DNA from: TA-21 sp035620895
Lineage (GTDB): Archaea > Thermoproteota > Nitrososphaeria > Nitrososphaerales > Nitrososphaeraceae
Direction: 5' to 3'
Assembly (NCBI GenBank): GCA_035620895.1
Contig: DASPFY010000039.1
Span: 62,001-126,000, forward strand
DNA length: 64,000 bases
This document shows, one piece after another, positions 46,339 to 55,679 of the stretch; positions within the stretch are counted from its first letter, which is position 1; each line of letters starts with the position of its first letter. The notes under the pieces are model-generated. The model had not been told where the DNA came from, searched no databases, and worked only from the letters and a program-made list of their open reading frames with translations. A program made the position numbers and the translations under genes.

Positions 46339-46400
46339 CATTTTTACAACATATTGAAAAATCTAATGGATCCATTGTCGAATTAGAAAAATAAGTTGGC

Positions 46401-46770
46401 GATGGAGAAGAAGGTAAAGTAAGATACTGTGAGCATTGTGAAAAATATGGCTTCAAGAACAAACCAGGTACTAAAATATTACAGAATGGAGGACAGGAAG
46501 GCACCAGATTATGATCAGTTTCTTTCCTACTATGATTGTGGTAACACCTTTCCAATCTAAACGGCCAAATTCGGAAGTAAAATGAAAGAATTTGTTGAAA
46601 CCACAGACAACACTTTTGATTCGGGTACAGAAAATTTAAGCACAGATAACAGAGCAGATCAGCGAAGAAAGAATAAAGGCGGAACTAGATTTAAGATTCG
46701 CACAAAATGAAAAGATAAAGACACAGCAAGTAAGAAAGGCATTGTAAATATTTTATATGGCTCTATATAA
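46401..46770 (+). pseudogene. Decayed zinc-ribbon protein gene
   Basis: One frame reads KVRYCEHCEKYGFKNKPGTK then hits a stop at 46512. The next frame continues as APDYDQFLSYYDCGNTFPI to a stop at 46558, then MKEFVETTDNTFDSG... and further stops. A CxxC knuckle is followed 45 residues later by a single-Cys YDCGN where a second CxxC would be expected. Multiple stops and at least one frameshift mark a dead gene of about 115 codons. Confidence 0.55.
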
Positions 46771-46843
46771 CTCGGTTATGCATTAAAGCAGTGAAACAAA
46801 TATAGAGATATTTTATATTACATTAAAAAATATTATATCCATA

Positions 46844-47170
46844 ATGCTGGAAAAATTGAGGGATAAGGCTTTCTTTCAAAATACTATTGATGTTTGGATA
46901 GCGTATTGTGAAGAAAGTGGAATTGAATGGTACAGTATTGAAGGATATCGTAGCTTCATAAGTTATTTAAACTTGAAGGGACTGAAGATGCAGAAATTTC
47001 CTCTTTGTATCAAGGAATCGGGCGGGCTCTATGAAAGAGGGAAAGATAAGGCCAAGTTTCTAGAGGAATTATCACATTTTTCAGACAATGATTCTTCGGC
47101 CTATACTTTAAAGTTGAGCAGTGAGGTAATTGATAAAATCCGCAGTTACAATTTATCAGGAAAACTATAA
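46844..47170 (+). CDS. Hypothetical protein, 108 residues
   Basis: Soluble, mixed helix (LRDKAFFQNTIDVWIAYCEESGIEWYSIEGYRSFISYLNLKGLK). No membrane segment and no known domain seen. ATG start. It follows the decayed zinc-ribbon gene by about 75 bases and may belong to the same accessory segment. Confidence 0.45.
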   Translation: MLEKLRDKAFFQNTIDVWIAYCEESGIEWYSIEGYRSFISYLNLKGLKMQKFPLCIKESGGLYERGKDKAKFLEELSHFSDNDSSAYTLKLSSEVIDKIRSYNLSGKL

Positions 47171-47335
47171 TCGAATAGTCTACTAGCCACAATCAGCTGG
47201 TTAAATCAAAAATCCCGAAACGTATCTCCAGATAATATTCTAATTATCATGCTGAACATGTGAATGCCCAGTTTTCGAATCTTCATGCGTAGTTTTATGA
47301 AATTTGGATTTATGAAATAATTAAAATGAAGATTA

Positions 47336-48736
47336 TCATTTTTGAACTTTAAAGTTTGTGTCAGTTCCGGATGAGAGATAGCCGGGGGCGCTAGCATTCA
47401 CACTAACCACAAAGTTTCCTACTTTTGCATTCTTTGGTATATTTAGAGTTAATTTCACAGAATCATTATTCTCTGAAAATTCCCTGATGACTTTTTTTGA
47501 CGGGTCCATTATCTGTCCTCTTATTGTAGCATTGTTTATCTTATCATCAGAATTGGAATCAATTAGATCTATTTTTATGACTTGTTCCTCATCCTTAGAA
47601 ACAGGATTCTTATCTACTAGAGTCTGAATAATAAGATTTCTTGGTTGGAGCTCAACGTTACTTTTACCATTTTGTGCTTCCTCTGCTAAAATCCCATCAC
47701 TCATGTTCATTTCGCGGTGACTATTATTACCATCTCTAACAATGATATTAACCTCATCTGTTGAAGTTATCCCCCTATCATCAGTGACTACAAGTTCAAA
47801 TGTTAATGTAGTATCAGTTGAAACATCGGGAGCTATGAACGACCATATCATAGTGTTTGCACCCCCTATCGTAATATTGGGATTAGGAATTTGATTCCAT
47901 GCATAAGACAAGATTACACTCTGATTACTCTTACTGTTACTTCCATTAAGGATAACTGATGTACCTTCAGAAACTGTCCGATCATTGCCTGCGTCAGCTG
48001 TTAACCGTGTGTCTTTAGAAATTGATAAAAATGCATTTGAGTTTTGATTTGACTCTATTTCTAGGATTGACGGCGGTACAGTACTTATTTGAGTATCGTT
48101 ATCTAATAATGTACTATTGAAATTAGATCTATAGACACTTTCGAAATCATCAGTATCCGATGAACCAGATTTCGTTTCATTTGACTTAGTCAGAGGCATA
48201 GCTAATTCAAAATTATTACTTGAGAAAACATCATCATCTTCTAAAGGATCATTTAATTTTAAGTTTGGTACCATATCTGAAAATTCTGAGCTAAAATTAG
48301 ATAAATTCAATCTTGTGTTTGATTTTTCAATACCGTAAATATTTATCGAATAAGGTTTGGTCAAGTTTTGATATGGTAAATTTAGACATGACAGAATTGC
48401 CGTGAGAGTATTGTGTCCTTCGATTATTTCATGATATTCAGAATCATAAGTGAATTTCCACATTGAATAATTTTTTCCATCACTTATAGTATTTACCGGA
48501 CGCGGTATAGATTGCGTATCATTCCATAAAGCATAAACTGTACATGGTTGACCTGAGCTATATGCGGCCGTGCCGGTGATGGTCAAGTTGCCAATTTGAA
48601 CCTGACTGTTATTTGTTGGAGATATAATATTGATATAATTATTTTCTAATGTGGCATTAGTATGGCTAATTAGCACTATCAACAAGATTGGAAATAGGAA
48701 TATTGCAAGAAGTTTAGTATATTTTGTATGATGCAA
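47336..48736 (-). CDS. Secreted protein with PKD-like domain
   Basis: 466 residues. An N-terminal signal peptide (KLLAIFLFPILLIVLISHTNA) is followed by an Ig-like unit (about 30-130; NNYINIISPTNNSQVQIGNLTITG), a low-complexity acidic/Ser-Asn linker, then a PKD domain (LTADAGNDRTVSEGTSVILNGSNS ... VTDDRGITSTDEVNIIV, about 240-330) and a last beta domain. Many N-x-S/T sites suggest glycosylation on the cell surface. Probably adhesive or structural. TTG start. Confidence 0.7.
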   Translation of the reverse strand: MHHTKYTKLLAIFLFPILLIVLISHTNATLENNYINIISPTNNSQVQIGNLTITGTAAYSSGQPCTVYALWNDTQSIPRPVNTISDGKNYSMWKFTYDSEYHEIIEGHNTLTAILSCLNLPYQNLTKPYSINIYGIEKSNTRLNLSNFSSEFSDMVPNLKLNDPLEDDDVFSSNNFELAMPLTKSNETKSGSSDTDDFESVYRSNFNSTLLDNDTQISTVPPSILEIESNQNSNAFLSISKDTRLTADAGNDRTVSEGTSVILNGSNSKSNQSVILSYAWNQIPNPNITIGGANTMIWSFIAPDVSTDTTLTFELVVTDDRGITSTDEVNIIVRDGNNSHREMNMSDGILAEEAQNGKSNVELQPRNLIIQTLVDKNPVSKDEEQVIKIDLIDSNSDDKINNATIRGQIMDPSKKVIREFSENNDSVKLTLNIPKNAKVGNFVVSVNASAPGYLSSGTDTNFKVQK

Positions 48737-49042
48737 TTTGTTATCTTAGATCTAAAAAAATCTATAAAAGGTCAGGCTGTAATTCATATTAAGTATTAAT
48801 TAAAAAACAGTAGACAACAGCGATTTTGCTAGTATGAGAACGTATAATCTCTACAGGAAATTAAATATTGGATTCTTCGACAAAGCATTCGTATCAATCG
48901 TGTAGGAGAATTGTAAATTTTCCTACAAGCGTGCATATACACAAACAATATTGTCTTTCAGGTCTGAATTTTCTAGGCCTCTTATTGCTTCTCTTAAAAT
49001 GAACGAATCAGAATATATTTGCCTAGAATTAGTTATTTGAGC
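48737..49042. other. Intergenic stretch with a hairpin
   Basis: 306 bases between the PKD-like gene and the DNA methyltransferase gene. It contains the 11-bp hairpin listed at 48902-48926 and no convincing ORF. Confidence 0.5.
48902..48926. repeat. 11-bp hairpin
   Basis: GTAGGAGAATT and AATTTTCCTAC pair fully (one GU) around a 3-base GTA loop. No T-tract follows on either strand, so it is not a standard terminator. It lies 116 bases beyond the methyltransferase stop. Confidence 0.6.
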
Positions 49043-49912
49043 CTACAAATTTGGCCGATAGTGTGATCGAATTTTTTGCCACTTTGCTATCAACGCATCT
49101 GGTCTTATATGTAATGATTCTTTAAGTAGCCTCAACTTAGCCAACGAGACGTATTCATCCATCAAGTCTATACCAATGTATTGTCGAGCAAAATTATGTG
49201 CAACCTTTGTAGTTTGTCCGCTACCATTGAAAGGATCAAGCACTAGATCACCTTCGTAAGAATAGAGCTTCATAAGACGGTATGGAATCTCTTCTGGAAA
49301 TGGGCAAGGATGTTCGATAAATCCTGGAGGAACAGGCGCAATATGCCATATCGAATTTGCAATCTCTTTTGTAAATTCTTCATGCGTTGCGGGAAGAATT
49401 TCATCCCTGTTTGTTCTTCCACTATTTACATTTCCTTTTCTTAAAACAAGTATGAATTCGTGCATTATATTAGCTCTGAAATATTTAGGATATGGGTTAA
49501 TTACAAACGATCCGTACCTATTGGTACCACCTGTAACTTTGTGCCATATTATCTCTTCATGAAGGTTCCAATTTCCAAAAGGCTGCACTAATTTTGATAA
49601 TAGCATATGCGGTAAGGGTATAATTGTTCCATTTACAACCTCATTTCCAATTACTATACAACAGTAACCTCCATCTTTAGTTACTCTATAGATATGTTCA
49701 TTAAAAATTTGAACCATTTCTTCAAGATACTCGCCTGTTTCCTTTCTCGTTTTACCTCGATAATATCCATTTTTCTCGATATGGGCCTCATAGTCGATAG
49801 CATTTCTATAAGGAGGGGAAGTAATAGTAACTTGGACTAAATTTGCAGATAGTCCTGATAGAACCTTTCTACAATCTCCCCGGATAATTGAATTTTGAAA
49901 TTCAAGTAACAT
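49043..49912 (-). CDS. DNA methyltransferase, TSPPY (N4-cytosine) type
   Basis: 289 residues of the beta-class layout: catalytic motif IV ITSPPYRNAIDYEAH near residue 31, a variable target region (about 95-190), and the SAM motif DPFNGSGQTTKVA near 228. TSPPY, rather than DPPY, usually marks N4-cytosine methylation. No restriction endonuclease gene is next to it, so it is an orphan modification enzyme or part of a split system. ATG start. Gene-free DNA lies on both sides. Confidence 0.85.
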   Translation of the reverse strand: MLLEFQNSIIRGDCRKVLSGLSANLVQVTITSPPYRNAIDYEAHIEKNGYYRGKTRKETGEYLEEMVQIFNEHIYRVTKDGGYCCIVIGNEVVNGTIIPLPHMLLSKLVQPFGNWNLHEEIIWHKVTGGTNRYGSFVINPYPKYFRANIMHEFILVLRKGNVNSGRTNRDEILPATHEEFTKEIANSIWHIAPVPPGFIEHPCPFPEEIPYRLMKLYSYEGDLVLDPFNGSGQTTKVAHNFARQYIGIDLMDEYVSLAKLRLLKESLHIRPDALIAKWQKIRSHYRPNL

Positions 49913-50571
49913 GGAATTATGTTCTGTTGATTAATCAGCCCATATCCCGCATACTTAAAAAAAATAAACTTGATGATAAATTAAATTAATAAATAAAGTG
50001 GTAAGGTCGACAAGATTCCAGAGTATACTAGGTTTTTACATCTCATTAGCAAATAAAATTGCGGTATCTATACGATGATCAAGAAAAGGGGATTTTTATT
50101 TTCTTCTCAAAATTACAATAAGCGACAAAAGATACTGGACAAATCAGATCTTTCCATTGGGATGATAAATCATTACTTGACCTCCTTTACTCATTATCAG
50201 TACCGGATGAGTAACCTCATCAGTTCAAGAATGTAAGAATAGGTAATATTCAATTTGTCAAATTTTCATTTGAAAGACGTGTGAGTACAAATAGTTGCGA
50301 AATCAAGATTAACTGGTGGGTGGTCTGAAATGATTGCCTACGATATGTAACCACCAGATCAATGAACGGTTAGTCATTAATGTTCAACATAGAATGAAAT
50401 GATTTAAATTCCTTCTATATCTCGTAAATACACACGACCCAAATAATCTCAAGTACAACAAAATGGTATTCTAAAGATATTACACTGATGAGAGGTTACC
50501 AATCTTATTTAGGGTTCATACAATTGGTAAAGGATCGAATATTATCGGGACACTATTGAAATTGTTTTCCT
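49913..50571. other. Gene-free stretch
   Basis: 659 bases. One 53-codon ATG frame (50075-50236) is present, basic and of unknown type, and I did not accept it. An 8-bp inverted repeat TTACCAAT/ATTGGTAA lies at 50496-50530, near the aroB' end. Nothing else stands out. Confidence 0.45.
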
Positions 50572-51636
50572 TTACTTTTCTAAAATAAATTCATCTACTG
50601 GCATACCAAAATGCCTTCCAGATGAAGATTTGGCATAAGCTAGGACTTCATCACCTACTTTTAGATCAGTAACAGATACAAGTTTATTGTCTTTTGTGAT
50701 CAACCTTATCGTTTCAGCATTCTGGAGAATTACAGTTCCCTTAGAATCATCTATTTGAGCCATTACCAATTTCATAGGTCGTGATTCGATTTTGGATCTC
50801 CCTACTGTAGATTTTCTGCTCGTTCCATCCTTGCTAATAACGAGAATTTCCACTCCCGCTTCAAGTTCAGATAGATATTTTGTAGTTCCATCGGACACGG
50901 CAGTATAACAGTGAACGGCTCCAGCATTTACTCTAAATGGTCGAGGGGAGGTAAAGGAGGAACCTACAGATTCGTTGTGTACCAGGAACAAGAAATTTGA
51001 TTTACTACCTATAAGCATACCTTCACCCATGTTCATCATCGATACTGTATCCACACATACTCTTTCACCTACTCCTACGTCCTTTAATTCTAATATTCTT
51101 GCATATTCTAACTTGAAAGTAGGATTATCAAGCAAGTCGTGCGAATTCTCAACTTGAGATACGTCATCTGTTTCCAATATAACACCATCAACACCAAGTT
51201 CTAAAACAGAGAACATAGTTCTAATTTCCTCTGAATTTCTTGTAGTTGCGTAAATTTTAGTTCCCGACTTCTGTAGTTTGGCTATAAGGTTCTCCAATGG
51301 AATTATCTTCCAGTCAGTAGCCTCAACAACTACAAATTCTGCACCATACTTAGATGCAAGAACTATTTCTTCTAAATCGTTATTATTTGATATCTTTTTT
51401 ATATAACCTACACTTTTGGTAAGATTTTTCTTACTTTTCTTCAACAAGTCTAGAGTGTCACACACAACAAAATCCGCATTATCAGAGTGAAATATTGTTC
51501 TGAATTTTTTGCTTGTGATAACAGAAGGGTCGACATAAATCAGTGAGACATTCGATACTTTGGATAAAAAGTCATCAAGTTTTTCTTTTTCTACAAGCGG
51601 TTTTAGAATGAATTCTTTATTTTTTTGAACTGACAA
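50572..51636 (-). CDS. aroB': 3-dehydroquinate synthase II (AroB')
   Basis: NAD-dependent enzyme that converts ADH to 3-dehydroquinate in the archaeal shikimate route, which bypasses DAHP. 354 residues match COG1465. Diagnostic parts are GVDGVILETDDVSQV, GVGERVCVDTVSMMNMGEGMLIGS, RPFRVNAGAVHCYT and LSELEAGVEILVI. TTG start. It overlaps the upstream ADH synthase gene by 20 bases, so the two are one operon. Confidence 0.94.
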   Translation of the reverse strand: MSVQKNKEFILKPLVEKEKLDDFLSKVSNVSLIYVDPSVITSKKFRTIFHSDNADFVVCDTLDLLKKSKKNLTKSVGYIKKISNNNDLEEIVLASKYGAEFVVVEATDWKIIPLENLIAKLQKSGTKIYATTRNSEEIRTMFSVLELGVDGVILETDDVSQVENSHDLLDNPTFKLEYARILELKDVGVGERVCVDTVSMMNMGEGMLIGSKSNFLFLVHNESVGSSFTSPRPFRVNAGAVHCYTAVSDGTTKYLSELEAGVEILVISKDGTSRKSTVGRSKIESRPMKLVMAQIDDSKGTVILQNAETIRLITKDNKLVSVTDLKVGDEVLAYAKSSSGRHFGMPVDEFILEK

Positions 51637-52411
51637 TATTTTTTAATGCCTCTTTTGTTTTTTCACTGTTAAAAATAATTCTAGATAATGCCTTGAGAAT
51701 TTGTGGAGGATTCTTGTGTTGGAATATGTTACGCCCAAAGGTAACACCAATCGCTCCGGCTTGCATTGCCCCATCACACATTTCCAATATGTCCTCATCC
51801 GTTGTTGCCTTTGGTCCGCCTGCAATAACCACAGGAACAGGGCATGTCCTTACAACCTTCCTAAAGGATTCGCTGTCTCCAGTATAAACAGTCTTAACAA
51901 TATCTGCTCCTGCCTCAGCGCCAATCCTGGCCACATGTGATACTATATCCACACTAAATGGATCCTTGATGTTTTCACCTCTAGGATACATCATTGCAAT
52001 CAACGGAACGTTCCACTCATTACATTTATCGGAAATAATTCCCAATTTTTGGAGCATTTCGGGCTCTTCCTTTGTGCCAATATTTATATGAACTGAAATA
52101 CCATCGGCACCTAGTCTTATTGCATCCTCCACCCCTCCCATTTGTACTTTCTTGTTTGGCGAAAGTCCTAGGGAGGTACTAGCGGACAAGTGCGCAATCA
52201 ATCCCACTTTTGGGGGGCGAGGCAATGATTTGATAATCCCTTTGTTTATAATGACACTTGTAACACCAGAATTTTCACATCGATAAATAAACCCATAAAC
52301 ATCTTCTAGGCCGGGTATTGGACCATTTGTTATTCCGTGGTCCATGGGGATACAAAGCATTTTGCCATTATTTAGAATCCTTGAGAGTCTTATCTGTCTG
52401 CCAATAGCCAT
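51617..52411 (-). CDS. aroA': 2-amino-3,7-dideoxy-D-threo-hept-6-ulosonate synthase (AroA')
   Basis: Class I aldolase-like TIM barrel of 264 residues that starts the archaeal aromatic amino acid pathway from aspartate semialdehyde. CIPMDHGITNGPIPG near residue 20, GADGISVHINIGT near 100, the Schiff-base region (DIVKTVYTGD) near 180, and GGPKATTDEDIL near 203 are present. ATG start. Directly upstream of aroB'. Confidence 0.93.
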   Translation of the reverse strand: MAIGRQIRLSRILNNGKMLCIPMDHGITNGPIPGLEDVYGFIYRCENSGVTSVIINKGIIKSLPRPPKVGLIAHLSASTSLGLSPNKKVQMGGVEDAIRLGADGISVHINIGTKEEPEMLQKLGIISDKCNEWNVPLIAMMYPRGENIKDPFSVDIVSHVARIGAEAGADIVKTVYTGDSESFRKVVRTCPVPVVIAGGPKATTDEDILEMCDGAMQAGAIGVTFGRNIFQHKNPPQILKALSRIIFNSEKTKEALKNIVSSKK

Positions 52412-52591
52412 TAATATTTAGATAATTTTGTTTTCTGACTTAAAAGTGATATGTTTCTTTTATTTTGATCGAAGATGTGCAGAAATGCTTGCTTCCAGTT
52501 CATGGAAATAAGATTTGTGGTGCAAACCTCATCAGATTAATAGAACCCAATGGTAGTTTCAAAAGACACAAAAAACTAATAAACAGAAAAT

Positions 52592-52939
52592 CTAATCGAG
52601 AGCTCCGTTTCCTCTTTTTTGGGTTCCTATATCTATTGCCTCTGCAACTGTTGAGACAAAGATCTTTCCATCACCTGGAGAACCGGTACTTACGGTGTCC
52701 AAAATTGTCTTTACTACTTTGTCAACTTCACTATCATCCACAACTGAAGATAAACTTGCCCTAGCAGAAAATTCTGAAGTATATTTTCCCGTTCCACGTC
52801 CGGATTGTACTACAGGTTTTTCACCCTTCCCTCTACCTTTTGCGTCCACTATTGTACATCCGCTAAGTCCTATCTTTTTTAGCTCTTCATTTAATTCTGG
52901 GATTTTTTCACTATGAACAATCGCTTCAATACGCTTCAT
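52592..52939 (-). CDS. PII-family nitrogen signalling protein
   Basis: 115 residues. The start MKRIEAIVHSEKIPELNEELKKIGLSGCTI and the end GDGKIFVSTVAEAIDIGTQKRG match GlnB/GlnK, with the B-loop and C-terminal motif for nucleotide binding. The T-loop region (GRGKGEKPVVQSGRGTGKYT) lacks the usual uridylylated RGAEY motif, so control by uridylylation is unlikely. No amtB is adjacent. ATG start. A role in sensing 2-oxoglutarate/ATP is known of the family and inferred here. Confidence 0.85.
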   Translation of the reverse strand: MKRIEAIVHSEKIPELNEELKKIGLSGCTIVDAKGRGKGEKPVVQSGRGTGKYTSEFSARASLSSVVDDSEVDKVVKTILDTVSTGSPGDGKIFVSTVAEAIDIGTQKRGNGALD

Positions 52940-53301
52940 ATTTTCACATAAATATATAAGAAATATAAGGTTTTCAAATATCTTTAGACAGATTAAATAT
53001 ATAACATGGTATGATAATAATACATAATTATCATAATGTTATGCTTTTAAAATAATATAAATTCGTTGGATCTAAATGAGCCCCATATTATATAGAAAAA
53101 CAAGATATTGATTGTTGTAGATTGGACATTGAAGAATATTACGCACATAGTTGTTATCGTTACAAACCCCCTGGCAATGCTTATCCCACCCTCATGATGT
53201 TGATACTGCTCATAATAACGCATGTTCTAGATTATATCATACGTATTGAGCCACCAAACTAAGGTTAATAAAAGCCAAAGGCAAGTAAGGTATTTTTGAG
53301 T
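52940..53301. other. Intergenic stretch with nested inverted repeat
   Basis: 362 bases upstream of the PII gene. TATA-like sequences near 52950-52965 serve the PII promoter. The nested inverted repeat listed at 53001-53042 is the main feature; no ORF was accepted. Confidence 0.5.
53001..53042. repeat. Nested inverted repeat upstream of PII gene
   Basis: ATAACAT (53001-53007) pairs with ATGTTAT at 53036-53042, and inside it ATGATAAT (53011-53018) pairs with ATTATCAT at 53027-53034. Two perfect arms, 15 pairs in all, are separated by a short asymmetric loop. It is 62 bases before the PII ATG. Confidence 0.55.
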
Positions 53302-53922
53302 CTATTTGAATAAATCTGTATCCAGAATGTTTTTCATTTTGTAAATAAGATCATCAAAAGTGTTTTGATTCACTAATTTAGTAAAACTATTATTGTCAAA
53401 ACTCTGTACGATTGTAGAATTATACATAGATCTTTGAAAGGATTGCTTTATTTCGTCTACAGAGTCTGGAGCACTTTCATTATTGGGCTGCATTTCATTA
53501 CTTATGTTTTGGGTATTATTGCTAGCGTTTACTCCTATTCTTGGTTCAATGGGAATATCTTGGGTAATAGTTTGATTATTTTTTCCCAACGTAAGACTTG
53601 AAGGTAATTCCTCTCCAAAACTACTCTTTCCAGAGTCTTCGCCCAAGTTGGCAGTATCAGTGGTTAGCATGTCTACAGTTTCTCCAATCATTCCGTCAAT
53701 TGAACCAGACAAGACATCATTTACTGTCTCACTAATGGATGATGAAGGAGTACTAGCGGCCATTTGTTGATCGGATAACAGTGAATTGGCAGTGGTTAAG
53801 TTTGGTTGGATATTAGGGGTGGTTAAGTTTGGTTGTGCACTGGTTAGTCCACTGGCGGCTAATAAAACAAAACTGATGAGTGATATGGCATAAACATGGT
53901 ATAACTTGAAATTTCTTGACAC
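53302..53922 (-). CDS. Secreted hypothetical protein
   Basis: 206 residues. N-terminal signal peptide (FKLYHVYAISLISFVLLAASGLTSAQ), then a short duplicated QPNLTT stretch, then a low-complexity Ser/Asn/Thr-rich region. No membrane anchor at the C-terminus is seen. No domain recognised. GTG start. Likely an exported protein of unknown role. Confidence 0.5.
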   Translation of the reverse strand: MSRNFKLYHVYAISLISFVLLAASGLTSAQPNLTTPNIQPNLTTANSLLSDQQMAASTPSSSISETVNDVLSGSIDGMIGETVDMLTTDTANLGEDSGKSSFGEELPSSLTLGKNNQTITQDIPIEPRIGVNASNNTQNISNEMQPNNESAPDSVDEIKQSFQRSMYNSTIVQSFDNNSFTKLVNQNTFDDLIYKMKNILDTDLFK

Positions 53923-54331
53923 TTGAACACGTCAAGAAAATTACTAATAAATCATCAGGTTCATATGTTGTGTCTTTAGGGTAAATAATTGTGATCCTGA
54001 GATATTAGAACCAGGTTCTCGATTGCCTGCATGTTCTCACTTTATTTAATAATTGCGATAAATAATTAAAAATATTTCATTTGTACAAACGACAGAACTA
54101 AGACATACAACTGAAATCGTTTCAGATATTATAATGGCATTTGTAGGCAGAAATACTTTCCACTGACTCTGATTCACCAGACACATCTATCTTTAGTAAG
54201 TACGATAGATCGGTCGATCTACAACAATTTATGTTTTTATGCGAAATGAAATCCAAAAATGCTAGATACGTTACTAATTATAGATATATCGCTTCATGTG
54301 CGAAAAGGTGATTATGTGAAAAAAGAAGGTA
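53923..54331. other. Gene-free stretch
   Basis: 409 bases without an accepted gene. A small palindrome, CTGAAAtcgTTTCAG, is at 54111-54125. I see no RNA gene. Confidence 0.4.
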
Positions 54332-54964
54332 TTATTCCATTAAGTGCCTGACATCGCCTTCTAATATTCCAGTTTCATTGTGAAGTCTATCAATGTGCTT
54401 TGAAAGGCCTTCTTTAGTATCAAATGGAGAACCGCAGTACGCACATGTGAAGTTTGCCTTACTATGGTCCTTTACATATTCAATTGCCTTGGTATCGATA
54501 ATACATACCGGTGTACCATGTAGAACCTCATCTACGGATGAAAGAGCAATCGCTTCCATTTTCCTAGAAATATCCTCACGTGATATTATTCCGAGAACAG
54601 CAGAATATGCATGAACCATTAATTGTCTTACATTCCGCTTATTCATGATTGTGAGAGCGTCCCTTATGGTATTTTGTGGATTGACTGCTAGAACAGGAGA
54701 TGTCATAATTTCCCTCAACTTAATCTTGGAGGGATTCTTGCCTTCAGATGTTACTTTATAGAGTATATCAGTCTTGCTTACCATTCCTACTACCTCGCCC
54801 AGATGTGATGCAAGAACACTGCGCAGATTTCTTTCCTTCATCCTTTTTATTGCTTCATCCAGAGTTTCATCTGCTTCAAGTATAATCGCATCATTATTCA
54901 TTAAATTTCCAACGGGCCACGAAAGGAGCGATGAAATGCTTTCGGAAACTAGGGCGCCAGTCAT
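54332..54964 (-). CDS. CBS-domain protein with C-terminal C2H2 zinc finger
   Basis: 210 residues. Two CBS motifs (about 22-80 and 85-140: LDEAIKRMKERNLRSVLASHLGEVVGMVSKTDIL and IRDALTIMNKRNVRQLMVHAYSAVLGIISREDI) bind adenine nucleotides in other proteins. The C-terminal end carries FTCAYCGSPFDTKEGLSKHIDRLH, a CxxC...HxxxxH zinc finger. This pairing suggests a nucleotide-sensing nucleic-acid-binding regulator; that is inference. ATG start. Confidence 0.8.
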   Translation of the reverse strand: MTGALVSESISSLLSWPVGNLMNNDAIILEADETLDEAIKRMKERNLRSVLASHLGEVVGMVSKTDILYKVTSEGKNPSKIKLREIMTSPVLAVNPQNTIRDALTIMNKRNVRQLMVHAYSAVLGIISREDISRKMEAIALSSVDEVLHGTPVCIIDTKAIEYVKDHSKANFTCAYCGSPFDTKEGLSKHIDRLHNETGILEGDVRHLME

Positions 54965-55069
54965 GAATATATTATTGTGAGGATATATTTATATATATCC
55001 ACAATTAGTCAAATCAATTTTGAGTGTTAAATGGACATAGAATGCGAAATGTAGCTTTGGTAATGTCAG

Positions 55070-55348
55070 TTAAGGCTCTTGCTTGGAGCTTTTTCTGATT
55101 CTTTTTTGTTTCACTTTACTAGTAGTTTTCGAAATCTCCTTACTTAAGTAAGCCTTGAGTTGCTCAATATTTTCGTTATGGGCTGTTTTTCGAAATGGAT
55201 CAATTGGGATCTTCTTTTTACGTGCAATGCGAATATCTGTTACTCCTGATTGTACTAGTTCATCCCTAGAATATCCTCTTGCACGTCGTGAATTGAGGAC
55301 TCCATTGGCTACTGTCTTTACGATTCCACGCTTGATAGCATCTTTCAT
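55070..55348 (-). CDS. rpl13e: 50S ribosomal protein L13e
   Basis: 92 residues. RRARGYSRDELVQSGVTDIRIARKKKIPIDPFRKTAHNENIEQLKAYL matches the L13e signature found in Crenarchaeota/Thaumarchaeota and eukaryotes but not Euryarchaeota. The lysine-rich tail is expected. ATG start. It lies near the tRNA-Met gene on the opposite strand. Confidence 0.8.
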   Translation of the reverse strand: MKDAIKRGIVKTVANGVLNSRRARGYSRDELVQSGVTDIRIARKKKIPIDPFRKTAHNENIEQLKAYLSKEISKTTSKVKQKRIRKSSKQEP

Positions 55349-55533
55349 AAGCTACAAAAATTAGAGATCTAAATTAAAAGGTTTCTTGATGAAGTACGGA
55401 TTTAATATCAAATTGATTCATTTTTACGATTAAGGAGATATCGGAGAGAAAAACAATCGGTATTAAATGATAGTTAATACTTTGAATAAAATATATTATG
55501 TTTCAAAAAATCATTCTGGTCAAGGGGCTGAGC

Positions 55534-55608
55534 GCCGGGGTAGCTCAGCTTGGTCAGAGCGTTCGACTCATAATCGAAAGGCCGCGGGCTCAAGTCCCGC
55601 CTCCGGCA
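55534..55608 (+). tRNA. tRNA-Met (CAU), elongator type
   Basis: Acceptor GCCGGGG/CTCCGGC, D arm GCTC/GAGC with loop AGCTTGGTCA, anticodon stem TTCGA/TCGAA with loop CTCATAA (anticodon CAT), T arm GCGGG/CCCGC. Discriminator A; no CCA is encoded. No intron. G1-C72 argues against the initiator; isoleucine decoding by a modified CAU cannot be excluded. A TATA-like AATATATTATG lies at 55490-55500. Confidence 0.93.
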
Positions 55609-55679
55609 CATAATTTGAAACCAAAATTCCAAGGGAAGAAATAAAGAGATATTTATGCCATTAATTTTCTAATTATTAA

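Noticed and set aside
50075..50236. Plus-strand ATG frame of 53 codons
   Set aside because: Basic, no recognised motif, no TATA at a suitable distance. Weak support only.
52465..52764. Plus-strand frame of 99 codons opposite the PII gene
   Set aside because: Antisense shadow of a clear PII gene.
54111..54125. 15-base palindrome CTGAAAtcgTTTCAG
   Set aside because: Short arms, single copy seen, no adjacent promoter that it would control.
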